Below, one piece after another: positions 55,282-64,000 of a DNA stretch of 64,000 nucleotides. A program made the translations under genes and the position numbers. This stretch comes from Thermoguttaceae bacterium. Its GTDB lineage: Bacteria; Planctomycetota; Planctomycetia; Pirellulales; Thermoguttaceae. The notes under the pieces are model-generated. The model was not told the DNA's origin. It searched no databases and worked only from the letters and a program-made list of their open reading frames with translations. Within the stretch, counting starts at the first letter, position 1; the number at the start of each line of letters is the position of its first letter. The stretch spans positions 1 through 64,000 of the forward strand of contig JAGBDN010000024.1 of NCBI GenBank assembly GCA_017937485.1, given 5' to 3'.

Positions 55282-55656
55282 ATGTTCCGTCCTGAAATTT
55301 TCGCCGCTTTGAAGGGCGCGCCGACTTCGCTCGCGTCGTCCGACGCGCTCGTCGGACTGATCGCCGCCTTAACCGGGTTGGGAATTTTCGTCGCCGTCGC
55401 CGTTTACGTCTTATCGAAACTGCGCGGCGCGACGGGCCCCGCGAAAACGCCGAGCGTTCGCGACGATCTCGTTAAATTCGGCGCGCTTTACGAGTCCGGC
55501 GAACTGACGAAAGAGGAATTTTCGCAAATTAAGCGTTCGTTCGCCGTCGCGCTCGACGCGGAACTCGCCGCGAAAAAAGCCGAAGCCGCGAAAAATTCCC
55601 CGGAAGCCGCCCGGAACGCGCGACTCGCGAACCTCTTGCGCAACGAAAGACGCTAA
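55282..55656 (+). CDS. small SHOCT-type membrane protein
   Basis: A 124 aa protein with one membrane helix (about residues 24-44, VGLIAALTGLGIFVAVAVYV) and a cytoplasmic part holding a short amphipathic hairpin: LVKFGALYESGELTKEEFSQIKR (given in part; about 64-86). That is the SHOCT pattern, a short C-terminal oligomerisation motif in which GxLTxEEF is characteristic. A charged helix ends the protein. GAGA precedes the ATG. Function unknown. Confidence 0.7.
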   Translation: MFRPEIFAALKGAPTSLASSDALVGLIAALTGLGIFVAVAVYVLSKLRGATGPAKTPSVRDDLVKFGALYESGELTKEEFSQIKRSFAVALDAELAAKKAEAAKNSPEAARNARLANLLRNERR

Positions 55657-56165
55657 CGCCGACCGCCGGCGTCAAACTAGGCAAGCGACGCAATCTCGAT
55701 AAAACGCGCAAAAGTTTTGTAATTCGCCGAAAAAAGCCGTCGCGCCGTTTATTCTCGAAAAAACGAAAGTCCGAGCCGCTCGCATTTTTCGCAAGACGCG
55801 GGCGACGCCGGGCCGATTCCTTCTTTTGCGCCGCGGAACGGATTTGCGCGGCGCTCCGATTCGCTCCGACAAAACGCGAACTTGTTTTTCGCGCGAAAAA
55901 ATTTTCGACTTTTTTTCGCAAAAAAAACGCTCGATTCCGTTTTTTTCGTCGGCGGCGACGTATAAAGTCGACGAAGGACGCCGTCGCTTCGCGTTCGAAA
56001 CGGGTTCGCTCGTTTCGACGTCGACCGAAAAAAATCGTTTCGCCCGCTCGCTCGACTCGGTTGCGTTCGCGGTTTCTTTTCGCGTTTTCGCAACGCCGAT
56101 AAGAAACGCCGCGCCGCCCGAATCGACCGCGACCCGCAAAACAACGCGCAAGGAAAGGCCGCGTA
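55657..56165. other. intergenic region upstream of clpX
   Basis: 509 bases with no supported gene; a minus-strand frame of 159 codons has no ribosome site and reads as Arg/Lys/Ala-rich noise. T- and A-runs at 55900-55945 and TATAAA at 55961 could belong to a clpX promoter, but no good -35 fits. Confidence 0.4.
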
Positions 56166-57443
56166 ATGACCGAAGAACGCAACGACTTCGACTCCGCTCG
56201 AAGCGAAAATAAAAAGAACGCTTACTGCTCGTTTTGCCGCAAAAATTACCGCGACGTCGGCCCGCTCGTCGAAGGGCCGGGCGAAGTTTACATCTGCGGC
56301 GACTGCATCGACTTATGCCAGTCGATCTTAACGCAAGAACGCAAACGCCGCCAAGGCGAGGGCGCGCCGTTCGCTCGCGTTCCGTCGCCGCGCGAAATCG
56401 TCGCGAAGTTGGACGATTACGTCGTCGGGCAAAATTTGGCGAAGCGGACGCTCGCGGTCGCGGTTCACAACCATTATAAGCGGATTATGACGCAAAACGA
56501 CCTCGACGACGTCGAAGTCGGCAAGTCGAACGTTTTGCTCCTCGGCCCGACCGGTTCCGGAAAGACGCTCCTCGCGCAGACGCTCGCTCGGATGTTGGAC
56601 GTTCCGTTCGCCATCGGGGACGCGACGACGCTGACCGAAGCGGGTTACGTCGGCGAAGACGTCGAAAACCTTATTTTGAAGCTCCTGCGCGCCGCCGACT
56701 TCGACGTCGAACTGGCGCAACGCGGGATCATTTACATCGACGAAATCGACAAAATCGGCAAAACAAGCCAAAACGTCTCGATCACTCGCGACGTTTCCGG
56801 CGAAGGCGTTCAACAAGCGCTCTTGAAGATGCTCGAAGGGACGGTCGCGAACGTTCCGCCGCAGGGCGGGCGCAAACACCCGGAACAGCAGTACATTCAG
56901 GTCGACACGTCGAACATTCTGTTCATTTGCGGCGGCGCTTTCGTCGGGTTGGATAAGATCGTCGAGAACCGCCTCGGGAAGCGTTCGATCGGTTTTTCGA
57001 CCGTCGGCGGTTCGCGTCGGAGCGAAACGTCGGAGACGCTCGCGAACGTAACGCCGGAAGACCTTTGCTCGTTCGGGCTGATTCCGGAACTCGTCGGGCG
57101 TTTGCCGGTCGTTTCGTCGCTCGAACCGTTGTCCGAAGACGCGCTCTGCCGAGTCTTGCGCGAGCCGAAAAACTCGCTCGTTAAGCAGTATCAGAAGCTC
57201 TTCCGAATGGAGGACGCGGAACTCGAATTCTCCGACGACGCGCTCCGAGCCGTCGCCGAACTCGCGACCGCCCGCAAAACCGGCGCCCGCGGACTCCGCG
57301 CCATTATGGAAAGCGCAATGCTCGACCCGATGTTCTCGCTCCCCGACCGCGCGTCCGGCGAACGTTACTTCGTTACCCGCGAAATGATCGAGGGCAAAGC
57401 GCCGATTTTGCCCGAGCCGCAAGAAGCGAGAAAAAGCGCTTAA
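56166..57443 (+). CDS. clpX: ClpX ATPase subunit of the ClpXP protease
   Basis: A 425 aa AAA+ unfoldase that feeds substrates to ClpP. The N-terminal zinc-binding domain has CSFCRKN and ICGDCIDLC (residues about 19-58). Walker A is [12 protein letters not shown], the pore-loop motif is [10 protein letters not shown], Walker B is [10 protein letters not shown], and the ClpP-binding IGF loop is RSIGFSTVG. Length is normal. clpP, which normally lies just upstream, is absent here. AAGGAAAGG precedes the ATG. Confidence 0.97.
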   Translation: MTEERNDFDSARSENKKNAYCSFCRKNYRDVGPLVEGPGEVYICGDCIDLCQSILTQERKRRQGEGAPFARVPSPREIVAKLDDYVVGQNLAKRTLAVAVHNHYKRIMTQNDLDDVEVGKSNVLLLGPTGSGKTLLAQTLARMLDVPFAIGDATTLTEAGYVGEDVENLILKLLRAADFDVELAQRGIIYIDEIDKIGKTSQNVSITRDVSGEGVQQALLKMLEGTVANVPPQGGRKHPEQQYIQVDTSNILFICGGAFVGLDKIVENRLGKRSIGFSTVGGSRRSETSETLANVTPEDLCSFGLIPELVGRLPVVSSLEPLSEDALCRVLREPKNSLVKQYQKLFRMEDAELEFSDDALRAVAELATARKTGARGLRAIMESAMLDPMFSLPDRASGERYFVTREMIEGKAPILPEPQEARKSA

Positions 57444-57499
57444 ACGACGTTCGCCGAAACGTTAAAATAAAGCGTTAAAAACGCCTCGAAACGCCTCGA

Positions 57500-57531
57500 A
57501 ACGCCGCGTCCCGCCCGACGCGGCGTTTTTT
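57500..57531 (+). terminator. clpX terminator
   Basis: AACGCCGCGTC (57500-57510) pairs perfectly with GACGCGGCGTT (57517-57527), followed by TTTT to 57531. It lies 57 bases after the stop. Confidence 0.88.
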
Positions 57532-57742
57532 ACGTCCGCGGCGCGTTTCCGTCGGCGACGAAGAAGACGTCGACGCGACGCTTTTACCCGTTTCGTCGAA
57601 ACCGTGCTAAAATCGGCAAGAATCGCCGCCCGCGCTCTTGCGCTCGCCGCTTTTTTCGGGTAAAATAAGGAAAACGCGCCCGGCGAACGTTCGCGGCGCT
57701 TCCAATTTCCGGACTTTTACTCGAATTTAGGAGCAGTTTCCG

Positions 57743-58201
57743 ATGAAAATTATTTTCGCCGCCGACCCGTTCGCTCTTCCCCTCCGCAAAGCGATCGTCG
57801 AACACCTTAAGAAAAAGGGCCACGAAGTGATCGACTTCGGCGCGTCCGAAGAAAATACCGATATCGCGTACTACGACAGCTGCGTCAAGGCTTGCGAAGC
57901 CCTCCAACGCGGCGAAGGCGAACGCGGGATTCTCCTCTGCGGCACCGGGATGGGGATGAACGTCATCGCGAACCGTTTCCAAGGCGTCCGCGCTTCCGTC
58001 GTCGAATCCGTTTTCGCCGCCCGTATGTGCCGCGCCATCAACGACGCGAACGTTCTTTGCCTCGGCGCGATGATTTGGGGCGACTGGATGGCTTGCGAAG
58101 CGGTCGACGTCTTCCTGAACACGAACCTCGGCGACGGTCTCGAAGACCTCAAAGACTTCCTGCAACAAGCCGCGAAAACGGTCGAAAAGATCCAACCGTG
58201 A
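57743..58201 (+). CDS. rpiB: RpiB/LacA/LacB-family sugar-phosphate isomerase
   Basis: A 152 aa enzyme interconverting aldose and ketose phosphates: ribose 5-P/ribulose 5-P (RpiB) or, in relatives, galactose 6-P/tagatose 6-P or allose 6-P. Signatures are ILLCGTGMGMNVIANRFQGVRAS (given in part; about 67-85), with the active-site Cys in LLCGTG, and NDANVLCLGAM. Length fits. AGGAGC precedes the ATG. It lies alone; a pentose-phosphate role is the default, as no tagatose-pathway genes are adjacent. Confidence 0.9.
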   Translation: MKIIFAADPFALPLRKAIVEHLKKKGHEVIDFGASEENTDIAYYDSCVKACEALQRGEGERGILLCGTGMGMNVIANRFQGVRASVVESVFAARMCRAINDANVLCLGAMIWGDWMACEAVDVFLNTNLGDGLEDLKDFLQQAAKTVEKIQP

Positions 58202-58260
58202 TCGCTCGCATTTCCGTCGCGGGCCGCTAATCCGGCGCCCGACGGTTCCCGTTAAACGCG

Positions 58261-58293
58261 AAACGGCGCCGAGTTTTCCGCTCGACGCCGTTT
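58261..58293 (+). terminator. terminator between rpiB and the sugar-kinase gene
   Basis: AAACGGCGCCGAG (58261-58273) pairs with CTCGACGCCGTTT (58281-58293) with one mismatch, then a T run. It serves rpiB and may also serve the convergent kinase gene. Confidence 0.82.
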
Positions 58294-58337
58294 TTTATCG
58301 CTTTTTAACGTTTTCTTTTACCGCTTTTTATCGTCGT

Positions 58338-59513
58338 TCAGTCGAGCGACGCGCCGTCGGCGGTTTCGCAGAAATACGCGGAGTATTTCCCTTCCAAATG
58401 CGGGAAAGCCGCCAAATATTCGCGCGTTACCTTCGCTTCGATTTCTTCGATTCGCGCCGGGTCGACGAGCGCCATACAGCAGCCTTTGAAACCCGCGCCG
58501 GAAAAACGCCCGCCGTACGCGCCGTCGGTTCGCGTCATAATCTCGTACAGCTTCACCAACTCCGGCGACCCGGTTTGCCAGTTTTCGATACTGCTGCGAC
58601 CGCTCGCGAAGGAAAGTTCGCCGAACGTTTCAATATCGCCGTTTCTCCAAGCCTCGGCGCCCTTTTCGACGCGTTCGAACTCGGTATACCAGTGTTCCGC
58701 GCGAAGCCGCCAGTTTTCCGGAAGTCGATCTTCGAACTTGCGGAAGACCTCGACCGGAACGTCGCGGAGGTTCGTTTCGCCGAACTTGCCGTACTCCATT
58801 CCGGCGTAAGCCTTCAAGGCGTAAGCGGCGCTTCGGCATTCGTCGACGCGCATATTGAACGCCGACCCGGCCAAGCTCCGCTCCAAACCGCTGAAGAAAA
58901 CGGCTATTTTGAACGGTTTCGCTTTCGGGCTAACCGGAATCAGCTCGTAACTTTCGTCGCGCAAGTCCATATAGAGCAAGGCGTCCTTGCGGCAGTAAAC
59001 TTCGCAACTTTGGTCGAGCTTGCCGCACGCGACGCCGACGTATTTGTTCTCCGCTTCTTGCGCGATCGTAATGAGTTCGCTCGGCGAAAGTTTGACGCCG
59101 TTGACCTTGCAGAGCGCGGTCAAGAACGTAATGATCACCGCCGCCGACGACGAGAGTCCGCCGATCGGCAGCTCGCCCTCGACGACGCCGCAGAGTCCGA
59201 CGTTCAACGGATAACGCGAGTTCAGCGCGACCGTCGCGCCGCGGAGATGGTCGGCCCAGTCGTTTTGTTTATGATCGGGCGTCGAATGGACGTGCCACTG
59301 CGCGCGTTTGTCGAATTGCAACGACTGAATCTCGACGACGCCGTTGTGTTTTTCGGCGTAAGCCATCCGGATTCCTTTGTCGATGGCGAACCCGGTGATC
59401 TTGCCGAGTTGGTGGTCGGAGTGCGCGCCGATCGGGCAAACGCGGTACGGCGTGAAAGCGACGCCCTCCGGAGCTTTTTTGTAAGTCTTTTCAAACGTTT
59501 CTAACGCGTTCAT
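58338..59513 (-). CDS. GHMP sugar kinase, galacturonokinase-like (usually labelled galactokinase)
   Basis: A 391 aa kinase that phosphorylates the anomeric hydroxyl of a hexose or hexuronic acid. The GHMP ATP loop is GGLSSSAAVIITF. The sugar-binding signature is CPIGAHSDHQLGKI, where galactokinases carry GEHTDYN-like sequence. The plant galacturonokinase I remember has PLGAHIDHQGG at this place. RAEHWY, SSIENWQTG and RFSGAGFKGCC also recall that enzyme. I therefore favour D-galacturonate 1-kinase, with galactokinase as the alternative. The upstream neighbour, 35 bases away on the same strand, is UDP-glucose dehydrogenase, which fits UDP-uronic-acid metabolism. GGAAAG precedes the ATG. Confidence 0.8.
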   Translation of the reverse strand: MNALETFEKTYKKAPEGVAFTPYRVCPIGAHSDHQLGKITGFAIDKGIRMAYAEKHNGVVEIQSLQFDKRAQWHVHSTPDHKQNDWADHLRGATVALNSRYPLNVGLCGVVEGELPIGGLSSSAAVIITFLTALCKVNGVKLSPSELITIAQEAENKYVGVACGKLDQSCEVYCRKDALLYMDLRDESYELIPVSPKAKPFKIAVFFSGLERSLAGSAFNMRVDECRSAAYALKAYAGMEYGKFGETNLRDVPVEVFRKFEDRLPENWRLRAEHWYTEFERVEKGAEAWRNGDIETFGELSFASGRSSIENWQTGSPELVKLYEIMTRTDGAYGGRFSGAGFKGCCMALVDPARIEEIEAKVTREYLAAFPHLEGKYSAYFCETADGASLD

Positions 59514-59548
59514 TCTTCTTTCCTTCCGTCGTTTTACGTCGTTTCGGT

Positions 59549-60733
59549 TCAGTCGCGGAAGTAAAGGTCGCGGGTGTAGACCTTGTCGAGGACGTCGGCG
59601 ATATCGTCGTTGTAACGGTTGGCGACGATCACGTCGGCAACTCGTTTAAATTCTTCGAGGTCGCGAATCACTCGGCTGTTGAAGAAGCGCTCTTCCTTCA
59701 TCGTCGGTTCGTAAATAACGACTTCGATGCCTTTAGCCTTGACGCGCTTCATAACGCCTTGAATCGAGCTTTGGCGGAAGTTGTCGCTCCCGGCTTTCAT
59801 CGTGAGACGGTAGACGCCGACGACTTTCGGATTTTTGGCGATGATTTGGTCGGCGATGAAGTCCTTGCGCGTTCCGTTGGCGGCGACGATCGCGGAAATG
59901 ATGTTCTGCGGCACGTCGTTGTAATTCGCTAAGAGCTGCTTCGTGTCCTTCGGGAGGCAGTAGCCGCCGTACCCGAACGACGGGTTGTTGTAGTGCGTTC
60001 CGACGCGGGGGTCGAGCCCGACGCCGTCGATGATCGACTTCGAATCGAGTCCGCGAACGGCGGCGTAAGTGTCGAGTTCGTTGAAGAACGAGACGCGGAG
60101 CGCTAAATAAGTGTTCGCGAAGAGCTTGACCGCCTCCGCTTCGGTCGGGTTCATGAAGCGCGTTTCGATATTTTCCTTAATCGCGCCCTCTTGCAAGAGC
60201 GAAGCGAACGTCCGCGCGGCCTTTTCGAGTCGACGGTTACCGACCGGCGCGCCGACGACGATGCGGCTCGGGTAAAGGTTGTCGTAAAGCGCCCGCCCTT
60301 CGCGCAAGAATTCCGGACTGAAAAGGATATTGTCGCACTTAAAATCGCGGCGCGCTTTCTCGGTAAAGCCGACGGGAACGGTCGATTTGACGATAATCAC
60401 CGCGTCCGGATTGACTTCGACGACTTGCTCGATCACCGACTCGACGGAGCTTGTGTCGAAATAGTTGCGGCTCGGGTCGTAATTGGTCGGCGTCGAAACG
60501 ATCACGAACTCGGCGTCTTTGTACGCGGAGTCGCCGTCGGTCGTCGCGACGAGATTCAACTTTTTGTTCGCAAGATAATCTTCGATTTCCGCGTCGACGA
60601 TCGGCGATTTTTTCGCGTTCAACATCTCGACTTTTTCGGAAATCAAGTCGACGGCGACAACTTCGTTGTGTTGCGCCAACAAAACGGCCATAGAGAGGCC
60701 GACGTAACCGGTTCCGGCGACGGCAATTTTCAT
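59549..60733 (-). CDS. ugd: UDP-glucose 6-dehydrogenase (nucleotide-sugar dehydrogenase)
   Basis: A 394 aa NAD-dependent enzyme oxidising UDP-glucose to UDP-glucuronate. The Rossmann motif is [13 protein letters not shown]. The middle contains [10 protein letters not shown] and FSPEFLREG. The catalytic Cys lies in [15 protein letters not shown] (about residue 260). Length and lack of insertion match the short E. coli-type Ugd. It is the first gene of a pair with the sugar kinase (35-base gap). The ribosome site is poor. UDP-glucuronate would feed exopolysaccharide or, after epimerisation, UDP-galacturonate. Confidence 0.94.
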   Translation of the reverse strand: MKIAVAGTGYVGLSMAVLLAQHNEVVAVDLISEKVEMLNAKKSPIVDAEIEDYLANKKLNLVATTDGDSAYKDAEFVIVSTPTNYDPSRNYFDTSSVESVIEQVVEVNPDAVIIVKSTVPVGFTEKARRDFKCDNILFSPEFLREGRALYDNLYPSRIVVGAPVGNRRLEKAARTFASLLQEGAIKENIETRFMNPTEAEAVKLFANTYLALRVSFFNELDTYAAVRGLDSKSIIDGVGLDPRVGTHYNNPSFGYGGYCLPKDTKQLLANYNDVPQNIISAIVAANGTRKDFIADQIIAKNPKVVGVYRLTMKAGSDNFRQSSIQGVMKRVKAKGIEVVIYEPTMKEERFFNSRVIRDLEEFKRVADVIVANRYNDDIADVLDKVYTRDLYFRD

Positions 60734-61363
60734 TTTACGCTCGCTGTTGTTTTGCTATTTTACGCTACGCTCGACCGCGACGTTTCGACCGTTCCAAGAA
60801 ATGTGTCGACGCGAAGGTTCTCCTCTTCCCGTCGACGCGGAACGACGCCGCGAAAGCGTTCGTTTTCATAAGTTTTAAACCGCCAAAAGCGATCTAACCC
60901 AACATAATATAGCGCGCGTTTAAGTCCCTACGAGGGCGACTCCATGGCGACTTTCGGACGCAATACTTTTCATATCGGCGGAGGCGGCGCCAAAAATTAG
61001 GCGCGACCGTTTGTTAAGCGATAATTTCAGCTCCCCGATTTTAATCTTAACAATTTTACCCGTTTTGCCCGACTCGTCAACGGGGAGCCTTCCCGCTTCG
61101 CCGTTTGAAAAAGTATCGCGAAAACCGCTCAAGTCGCCCGCTCCAACGAACGATAATACGATAGCGGACTCGACGCGAAAAGTCGCTCGACGATAAAGCG
61201 GAAACGAAACTTTTTAATAAAAATTTCCTAATTTTCCGCGCTTGTTCGCTTCGTTTCGCATAATAGGGGAGAGTCGGCGTCGACGGAACGGCGCCCTTTC
61301 GGTCTTCCGCCCGCGCGAACGCGACGAAAGACGTTTCAACGGATTGAAAAAACAACGATTACA
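60734..61363. other. intergenic region between ugd and the thioredoxin-fold gene
   Basis: 630 bases. On the minus strand a 70-codon frame (60920-61132, TTG start, GGAG 8 bases upstream) has less biased codon use than the neighbours and no known match. An 8-bp inverted repeat GCTCCCCG/CGGGGAGC (61030-61037, 61081-61088) encloses 43 bases and could be a structured RNA. I cannot support a gene. Confidence 0.4.
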
Positions 61364-61912
61364 ATGCCGAATAAGTTCATAAAAACGACCGCGACTTGGG
61401 TCGCGACGCTTGCCGCCGTCGCGGGCGTCGTCGCCGCGTCTCGTTGGCGCGAACCTCGTTTTTCCTCCGACGCGCTTGTCGCGAACGTCGCGAACGATTT
61501 GGACGTCGAACGCGAAACGGTCGAGTTTTCGACCGACTTCGACGAAGCGACGCGGCGCGCGGAAATCGAAAACAAACCGCTTCTCCTCTTCTTTATGGCG
61601 CAAAATTGCCCGCACAGCCGCGCGATGCTCGACGACGCGTTCTCCAACGAAGAAATCGCTCGTTTGTCGCGTAAATTCGTTTGCGTCGAAATCGACGTCG
61701 ACGGCGAAAACGGCGAAAAGCTCTGCCAAGAATTCGGCGTCAACGTGTCGCCGACGATTCAATTCGCCACTTCTCGCGGCGTTTTGCTCCAACGTTTGAC
61801 GCGCAATCAACCGGCCGCGCTCCTCGAACGTCAAATGGAAGCGGCGTTAACGTCGGTCGCTTGGCGCGCCGCTCGAATGGAAGAGGACGCGAATTCGACT
61901 TTCGTCCGCTAA
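61364..61912 (+). CDS. membrane-anchored thioredoxin-fold protein with CPHS active site
   Basis: A 182 aa protein with a signal-anchor (about residues 7-25, TATWVATLAAVAGVVAAS) and a periplasmic thioredoxin-like domain. At the active-site position the sequence is MAQNCPHSRAM, so only the first Cys of CxxC is kept. This is not a normal dithiol oxidoreductase. It may act as a chaperone, monothiol isomerase or heme/metal carrier. The cis-Pro (NVSPTIQF, about 128) is present. There is a second Cys (KLCQEF). The start has no clear ribosome site. Confidence 0.8.
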   Translation: MPNKFIKTTATWVATLAAVAGVVAASRWREPRFSSDALVANVANDLDVERETVEFSTDFDEATRRAEIENKPLLLFFMAQNCPHSRAMLDDAFSNEEIARLSRKFVCVEIDVDGENGEKLCQEFGVNVSPTIQFATSRGVLLQRLTRNQPAALLERQMEAALTSVAWRAARMEEDANSTFVR

Positions 61913-61974
61913 TAATCGTTCTCTTCCGCTCCGCCTCGACGCGTTTCGCCGTCGCCGAGTTTGCGTTAAAAAAT

Positions 61975-62010
61975 AAAAAACGCCGAACGTTCGACCGCTC
62001 GGCGTTTTTT
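61975..62010. terminator. bidirectional terminator
   Basis: AAAAAACGCCGA (61975-61986) pairs with TCGGCGTTTTTT (61999-62010). It lies between the convergent thioredoxin-fold (+) and ExbD (-) genes. Confidence 0.85.
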
Positions 62011-62081
62011 CGTTTCTTGCGTTTTAACTTTTCGCGTTCTTTCCCGTTTCGTTCGGTTCTTCGGTTCGCGCTCTTTCCCGA

Positions 62082-62498
62082 TTATTCGCCGACGACGGCG
62101 AACGAAACGTCGTAAACGCCCGCTTGCGCGCAAACGACGAGAATCGGCTCGATCGCGCCGTAAGGAACGTCGCGGTTCGTCCGAATCCGCGCCGCGACGG
62201 GCCCGGTCGCTCGACTTTTTTCGCGAACGAGCCGCTCGCGCAACTCCGGAAGCGAAACGCGCTTCGCGCCGATGAAAATCGACTCCGCGTTCGGAACGTT
62301 GACGATCAACTTGCCGGTTTCGTCCTTTTCCGCCGTCTCGCCGGACGTTTCGCGCGGAAGCGTCATCTCCATCGCCGTTTCCTCGCTGATCATTTGACTC
62401 GACATAACGAAAAAAACGATCAGCAAAAAAGTAACGTCGATGAGCGGCGTCAAATTGAACGCCAACGATTTGGGTTTCGCGCCGTTTGCCGATTTCAT
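62082..62498 (-). CDS. ExbD/TolR-family biopolymer transport protein (second copy)
   Basis: A 138 aa inner-membrane protein with the helix NLTPLIDVTFLLIVFFVMSS (residues about 14-33), which holds the essential Asp, and a short periplasmic domain. It is shorter and quite different in sequence from the ExbD at 32384-32899. It ends 583 bases before the thioredoxin gene's start and has no ExbB partner adjacent. It is one of two orphan ExbD genes in the window. A GGAGG site precedes the ATG. Confidence 0.88.
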   Translation of the reverse strand: MKSANGAKPKSLAFNLTPLIDVTFLLIVFFVMSSQMISEETAMEMTLPRETSGETAEKDETGKLIVNVPNAESIFIGAKRVSLPELRERLVREKSRATGPVAARIRTNRDVPYGAIEPILVVCAQAGVYDVSFAVVGE

Positions 62499-62651
62499 CG
62501 CGCGCCTCCGTTCGCTCGATTGGTTTCGACGGAAAACGCGACGCTTCGCTCGGTTCCCCGAAACGTCGCCTTGTTTTCCCGTCTTGCCTAATTTAACTCA
62601 ACTTCGTCGTTTCTGAACGCGACTTAGCGGTTCTCGCTCGTCGCCCCGTCG

Positions 62652-63767
62652 TCAATCCGGAACGCCCGCCGCCCAACCGGCGAACCGCTCGCGGTAAAAT
62701 TCGAGGTAGGCGTCTTGCTCGATCGCTCGACGCGCCCGTTCCATCAAACGCTGATAATAAGTAATGTTGTGAATCGTCAACAAAACCGGCCCGAGCATTT
62801 CGCCGGTAACGAAAAGGTGCCGAATGTACGCGCGACTCCGCCGACACGCCGGACACGGGCAATCCTCTTCGAGCGGGCGGTCGTCCCGTTCGTACCGGGC
62901 GTTCCGCAACCGCATCGGGCCGTAATCGGTGAACGCCATCGCGTTGCGCCCGTTGCGCGACGGCATCACGCAGTCGAACATGTCGACGCCGCGCAGAACG
63001 CCTTCGAGCAAATCTTCCGGCCGTCCGACGCCCATCAGGTAGCGCGGTTTGTTCTCCGGCATGTGCGGCGTCGTCGCGTCGATGCATTCGTACATCGCCG
63101 ACGGTTCTTCGCCGACGCTGAGTCCGCCGATCGCGTACCCCGGGAAATCCAGCTCGGCCAACGCTTCGGCGCAACGGCGGCGCAAGTCGAACTCGAGACC
63201 GCCCTGCACGATCCCGAACTGCGCTTGGTCGTCGCGAGTATGCGCTTTTTGCGAACGCGCCGCCCAGCGAATCGTCCGCTCCATCGCGTCTTCGACCGCT
63301 CGCCGCGTATTTGGGAGCGCGATAACGTGGTCGAACACCATCGCGATATCGGCGCCCAACGCTTCTTGAATCGCGACCGAACGCTCCGGATTCAACGCGA
63401 TTTTGCGACCGTCGATGTGCGAACGGAAAACGGCGCCCTCTTCGTTAATCTTCGTAAGTTTCGCCAACGAAAAGAGTTGAAACCCGCCGCTGTCGGTCAG
63501 CATCGGCTTTTTCCAACCGCAAAACTTGTGCAACCCGCCGAGTTCGCGGACAATTTCTTCGCCCGGCCGCAACATCAAGTGATAAGTGTTCCCTAAAACA
63601 ATTTGCGAACCGGTTTCTTCCAACAAACCGACTTCGACGCCCTTCACCGACCCGCGCGTTCCGACCGGCATAAAGGTCGGCAGTTGCACGACGCCCCGGG
63701 GAGTCGTAAATTCGCCGCGACGCGCCGCCGTTTTCGCGTCCTTTTTCAGCAACTTATATTCAAACAA
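62652..63767 (-). CDS. tgt: tRNA-guanine(34) transglycosylase
   Basis: A 371 aa enzyme exchanging guanine-34 for the queuine precursor in Asp, Asn, His and Tyr tRNAs. Landmarks are SGGFQLFSL (with the general-base Asp just before), the substrate loop [13 protein letters not shown] with the catalytic Asp in [10 protein letters not shown] (about residue 256), and the zinc-binding [17 protein letters not shown] (about 300) with its His downstream. The start is a TTG with AGGGA upstream. No queA, yajC or secD gene adjoins on this side. Confidence 0.96.
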   Translation of the reverse strand: MFEYKLLKKDAKTAARRGEFTTPRGVVQLPTFMPVGTRGSVKGVEVGLLEETGSQIVLGNTYHLMLRPGEEIVRELGGLHKFCGWKKPMLTDSGGFQLFSLAKLTKINEEGAVFRSHIDGRKIALNPERSVAIQEALGADIAMVFDHVIALPNTRRAVEDAMERTIRWAARSQKAHTRDDQAQFGIVQGGLEFDLRRRCAEALAELDFPGYAIGGLSVGEEPSAMYECIDATTPHMPENKPRYLMGVGRPEDLLEGVLRGVDMFDCVMPSRNGRNAMAFTDYGPMRLRNARYERDDRPLEEDCPCPACRRSRAYIRHLFVTGEMLGPVLLTIHNITYYQRLMERARRAIEQDAYLEFYRERFAGWAAGVPD

Positions 63768-63839
63768 CGTTAATTTTCCCTATTTCGAAACCGCTTTTTC
63801 GCCGCGACGCGCCGCCCGATTTCCGCCGCCAAGTCGCCG

Positions 63840-64000
63840 TTTTCCTTCGCTTGCGCTTAAACCGTCGTTTTTCGCGCCGTCGTTTTCATTCGCTTGCGCT
63901 TAAACCGTCGTTTTTCGCGCCGTCGTTTTCATTCGCTTGCGCTTAAACCGCCGTTTTTTCGCGTCGCCGTTTTCCTTCGCTTGCGCTTAAACCGCCGAAT
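63840..64000. repeat. 43-bp tandem repeat running off the window end
   Basis: Units start at 63840, 63883, 63926 and 63970; the third has 44 bp. Each begins TTTTC(A/C)TTCGCTTGCGC and contains TTAAACCG(T/C)CG. The array lies upstream of tgt and continues beyond 64000. On the minus strand each unit contains CGGTTTAAGC, so TAA stops occur once per unit. Confidence 0.9.

Noticed and set aside
55672..56151. 159-codon minus-strand frame before clpX
   Set aside because: Low-complexity basic product, no ribosome site, overlaps the expected clpX promoter region.
60920..61132. 70-codon minus-strand frame between ugd and the thioredoxin gene
   Set aside because: TTG start with a fair GGAG site, but no known match and neutral codon use; kept as undecided, not annotated.

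Overview
The window looks like a stretch of chromosome from a member of the Planctomycetota, most likely a host- or gut-associated Pirellulales/Thermoguttaceae-like lineage. This is inference from content; no search was run. The reasons are: a GC-rich sequence dominated by CGA/TCG/GCG words; housekeeping genes scattered singly rather than in the usual operons (rpsL-rpsG without fusA/tuf, single purD, cmk, hemB, prs, tgt, clpX); a Ser/Thr kinase with one membrane segment and a periplasmic-type tail; several large secreted or membrane-anchored proteins of the planctomycete type; isolated ExbD proteins; and many secreted glycoside hydrolases. There is no sign of a phage, integrase, transposase or CRISPR array.

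Layout. 0.8-6.6 kb: pseudouridine synthase, pyrK, an alpha-galactosidase-like enzyme and a DUF5662 protein. 6.7-12.4 kb: a PpiD-like chaperone with a large Pro/Ala/Glu minisatellite, a predicted outer-membrane barrel and a polytopic membrane protein. 12.5-19.2 kb: tRNA-Thr(CGU), a PP-loop enzyme, a CxxCxxCC protein, a degenerate alpha/beta-hydrolase-like secreted protein, homoserine dehydrogenase and an RlmM/FtsJ-type methyltransferase. 19.6-28.2 kb: prs, hemB, a SUKH/SMI1 protein, a BASS-family symporter, a small unknown protein, a CLC-type antiporter with fluoride-type motifs and a URO-D family protein. 28.5-35.2 kb: rpsL, rpsG, a Ser/Thr kinase, ExbD and a primary sigma factor. 36-43 kb: cmk, a GH16 enzyme, a TPR protein, an unknown secreted protein, a cyclase and a LutA-like Fe-S protein. 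43.5-51.3 kb: purD, uppP, a coiled-coil membrane protein, rarA, a DnaJ/CbpA-type co-chaperone and an IscA/ErpA-type protein. 51.6-64 kb: a second GH16, a large secreted FN3-like protein, a SHOCT-type protein, clpX, rpiB, a GHMP sugar kinase with galacturonokinase-like signature, UDP-glucose dehydrogenase, a thioredoxin-fold protein, a second ExbD and tgt.

How the genes fit together. Two GH16 endo-glucanases or galactanases, an alpha-galactosidase, a galactose/galacturonate-type kinase next to a UDP-glucose dehydrogenase, and an RpiB/LacAB isomerase suggest a polysaccharide-degrading lifestyle with uronic-acid activated-sugar metabolism. The remainder is housekeeping. Many genes stand alone with their own promoter (TTGACx, a 16-17 bp spacer, then a TATAAT-like box) and their own intrinsic terminator.

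The most unusual signal I found is a set of minisatellite arrays (units of 37, 48 and 46 bp, and a 43 bp array running off the window end). At three loci the array begins at the stop codon of a minus-strand gene, and in two of these the repeat unit visibly copies that gene's last codons plus the stop. I did not find a convincing new multi-gene defence, secretion or metabolic system.
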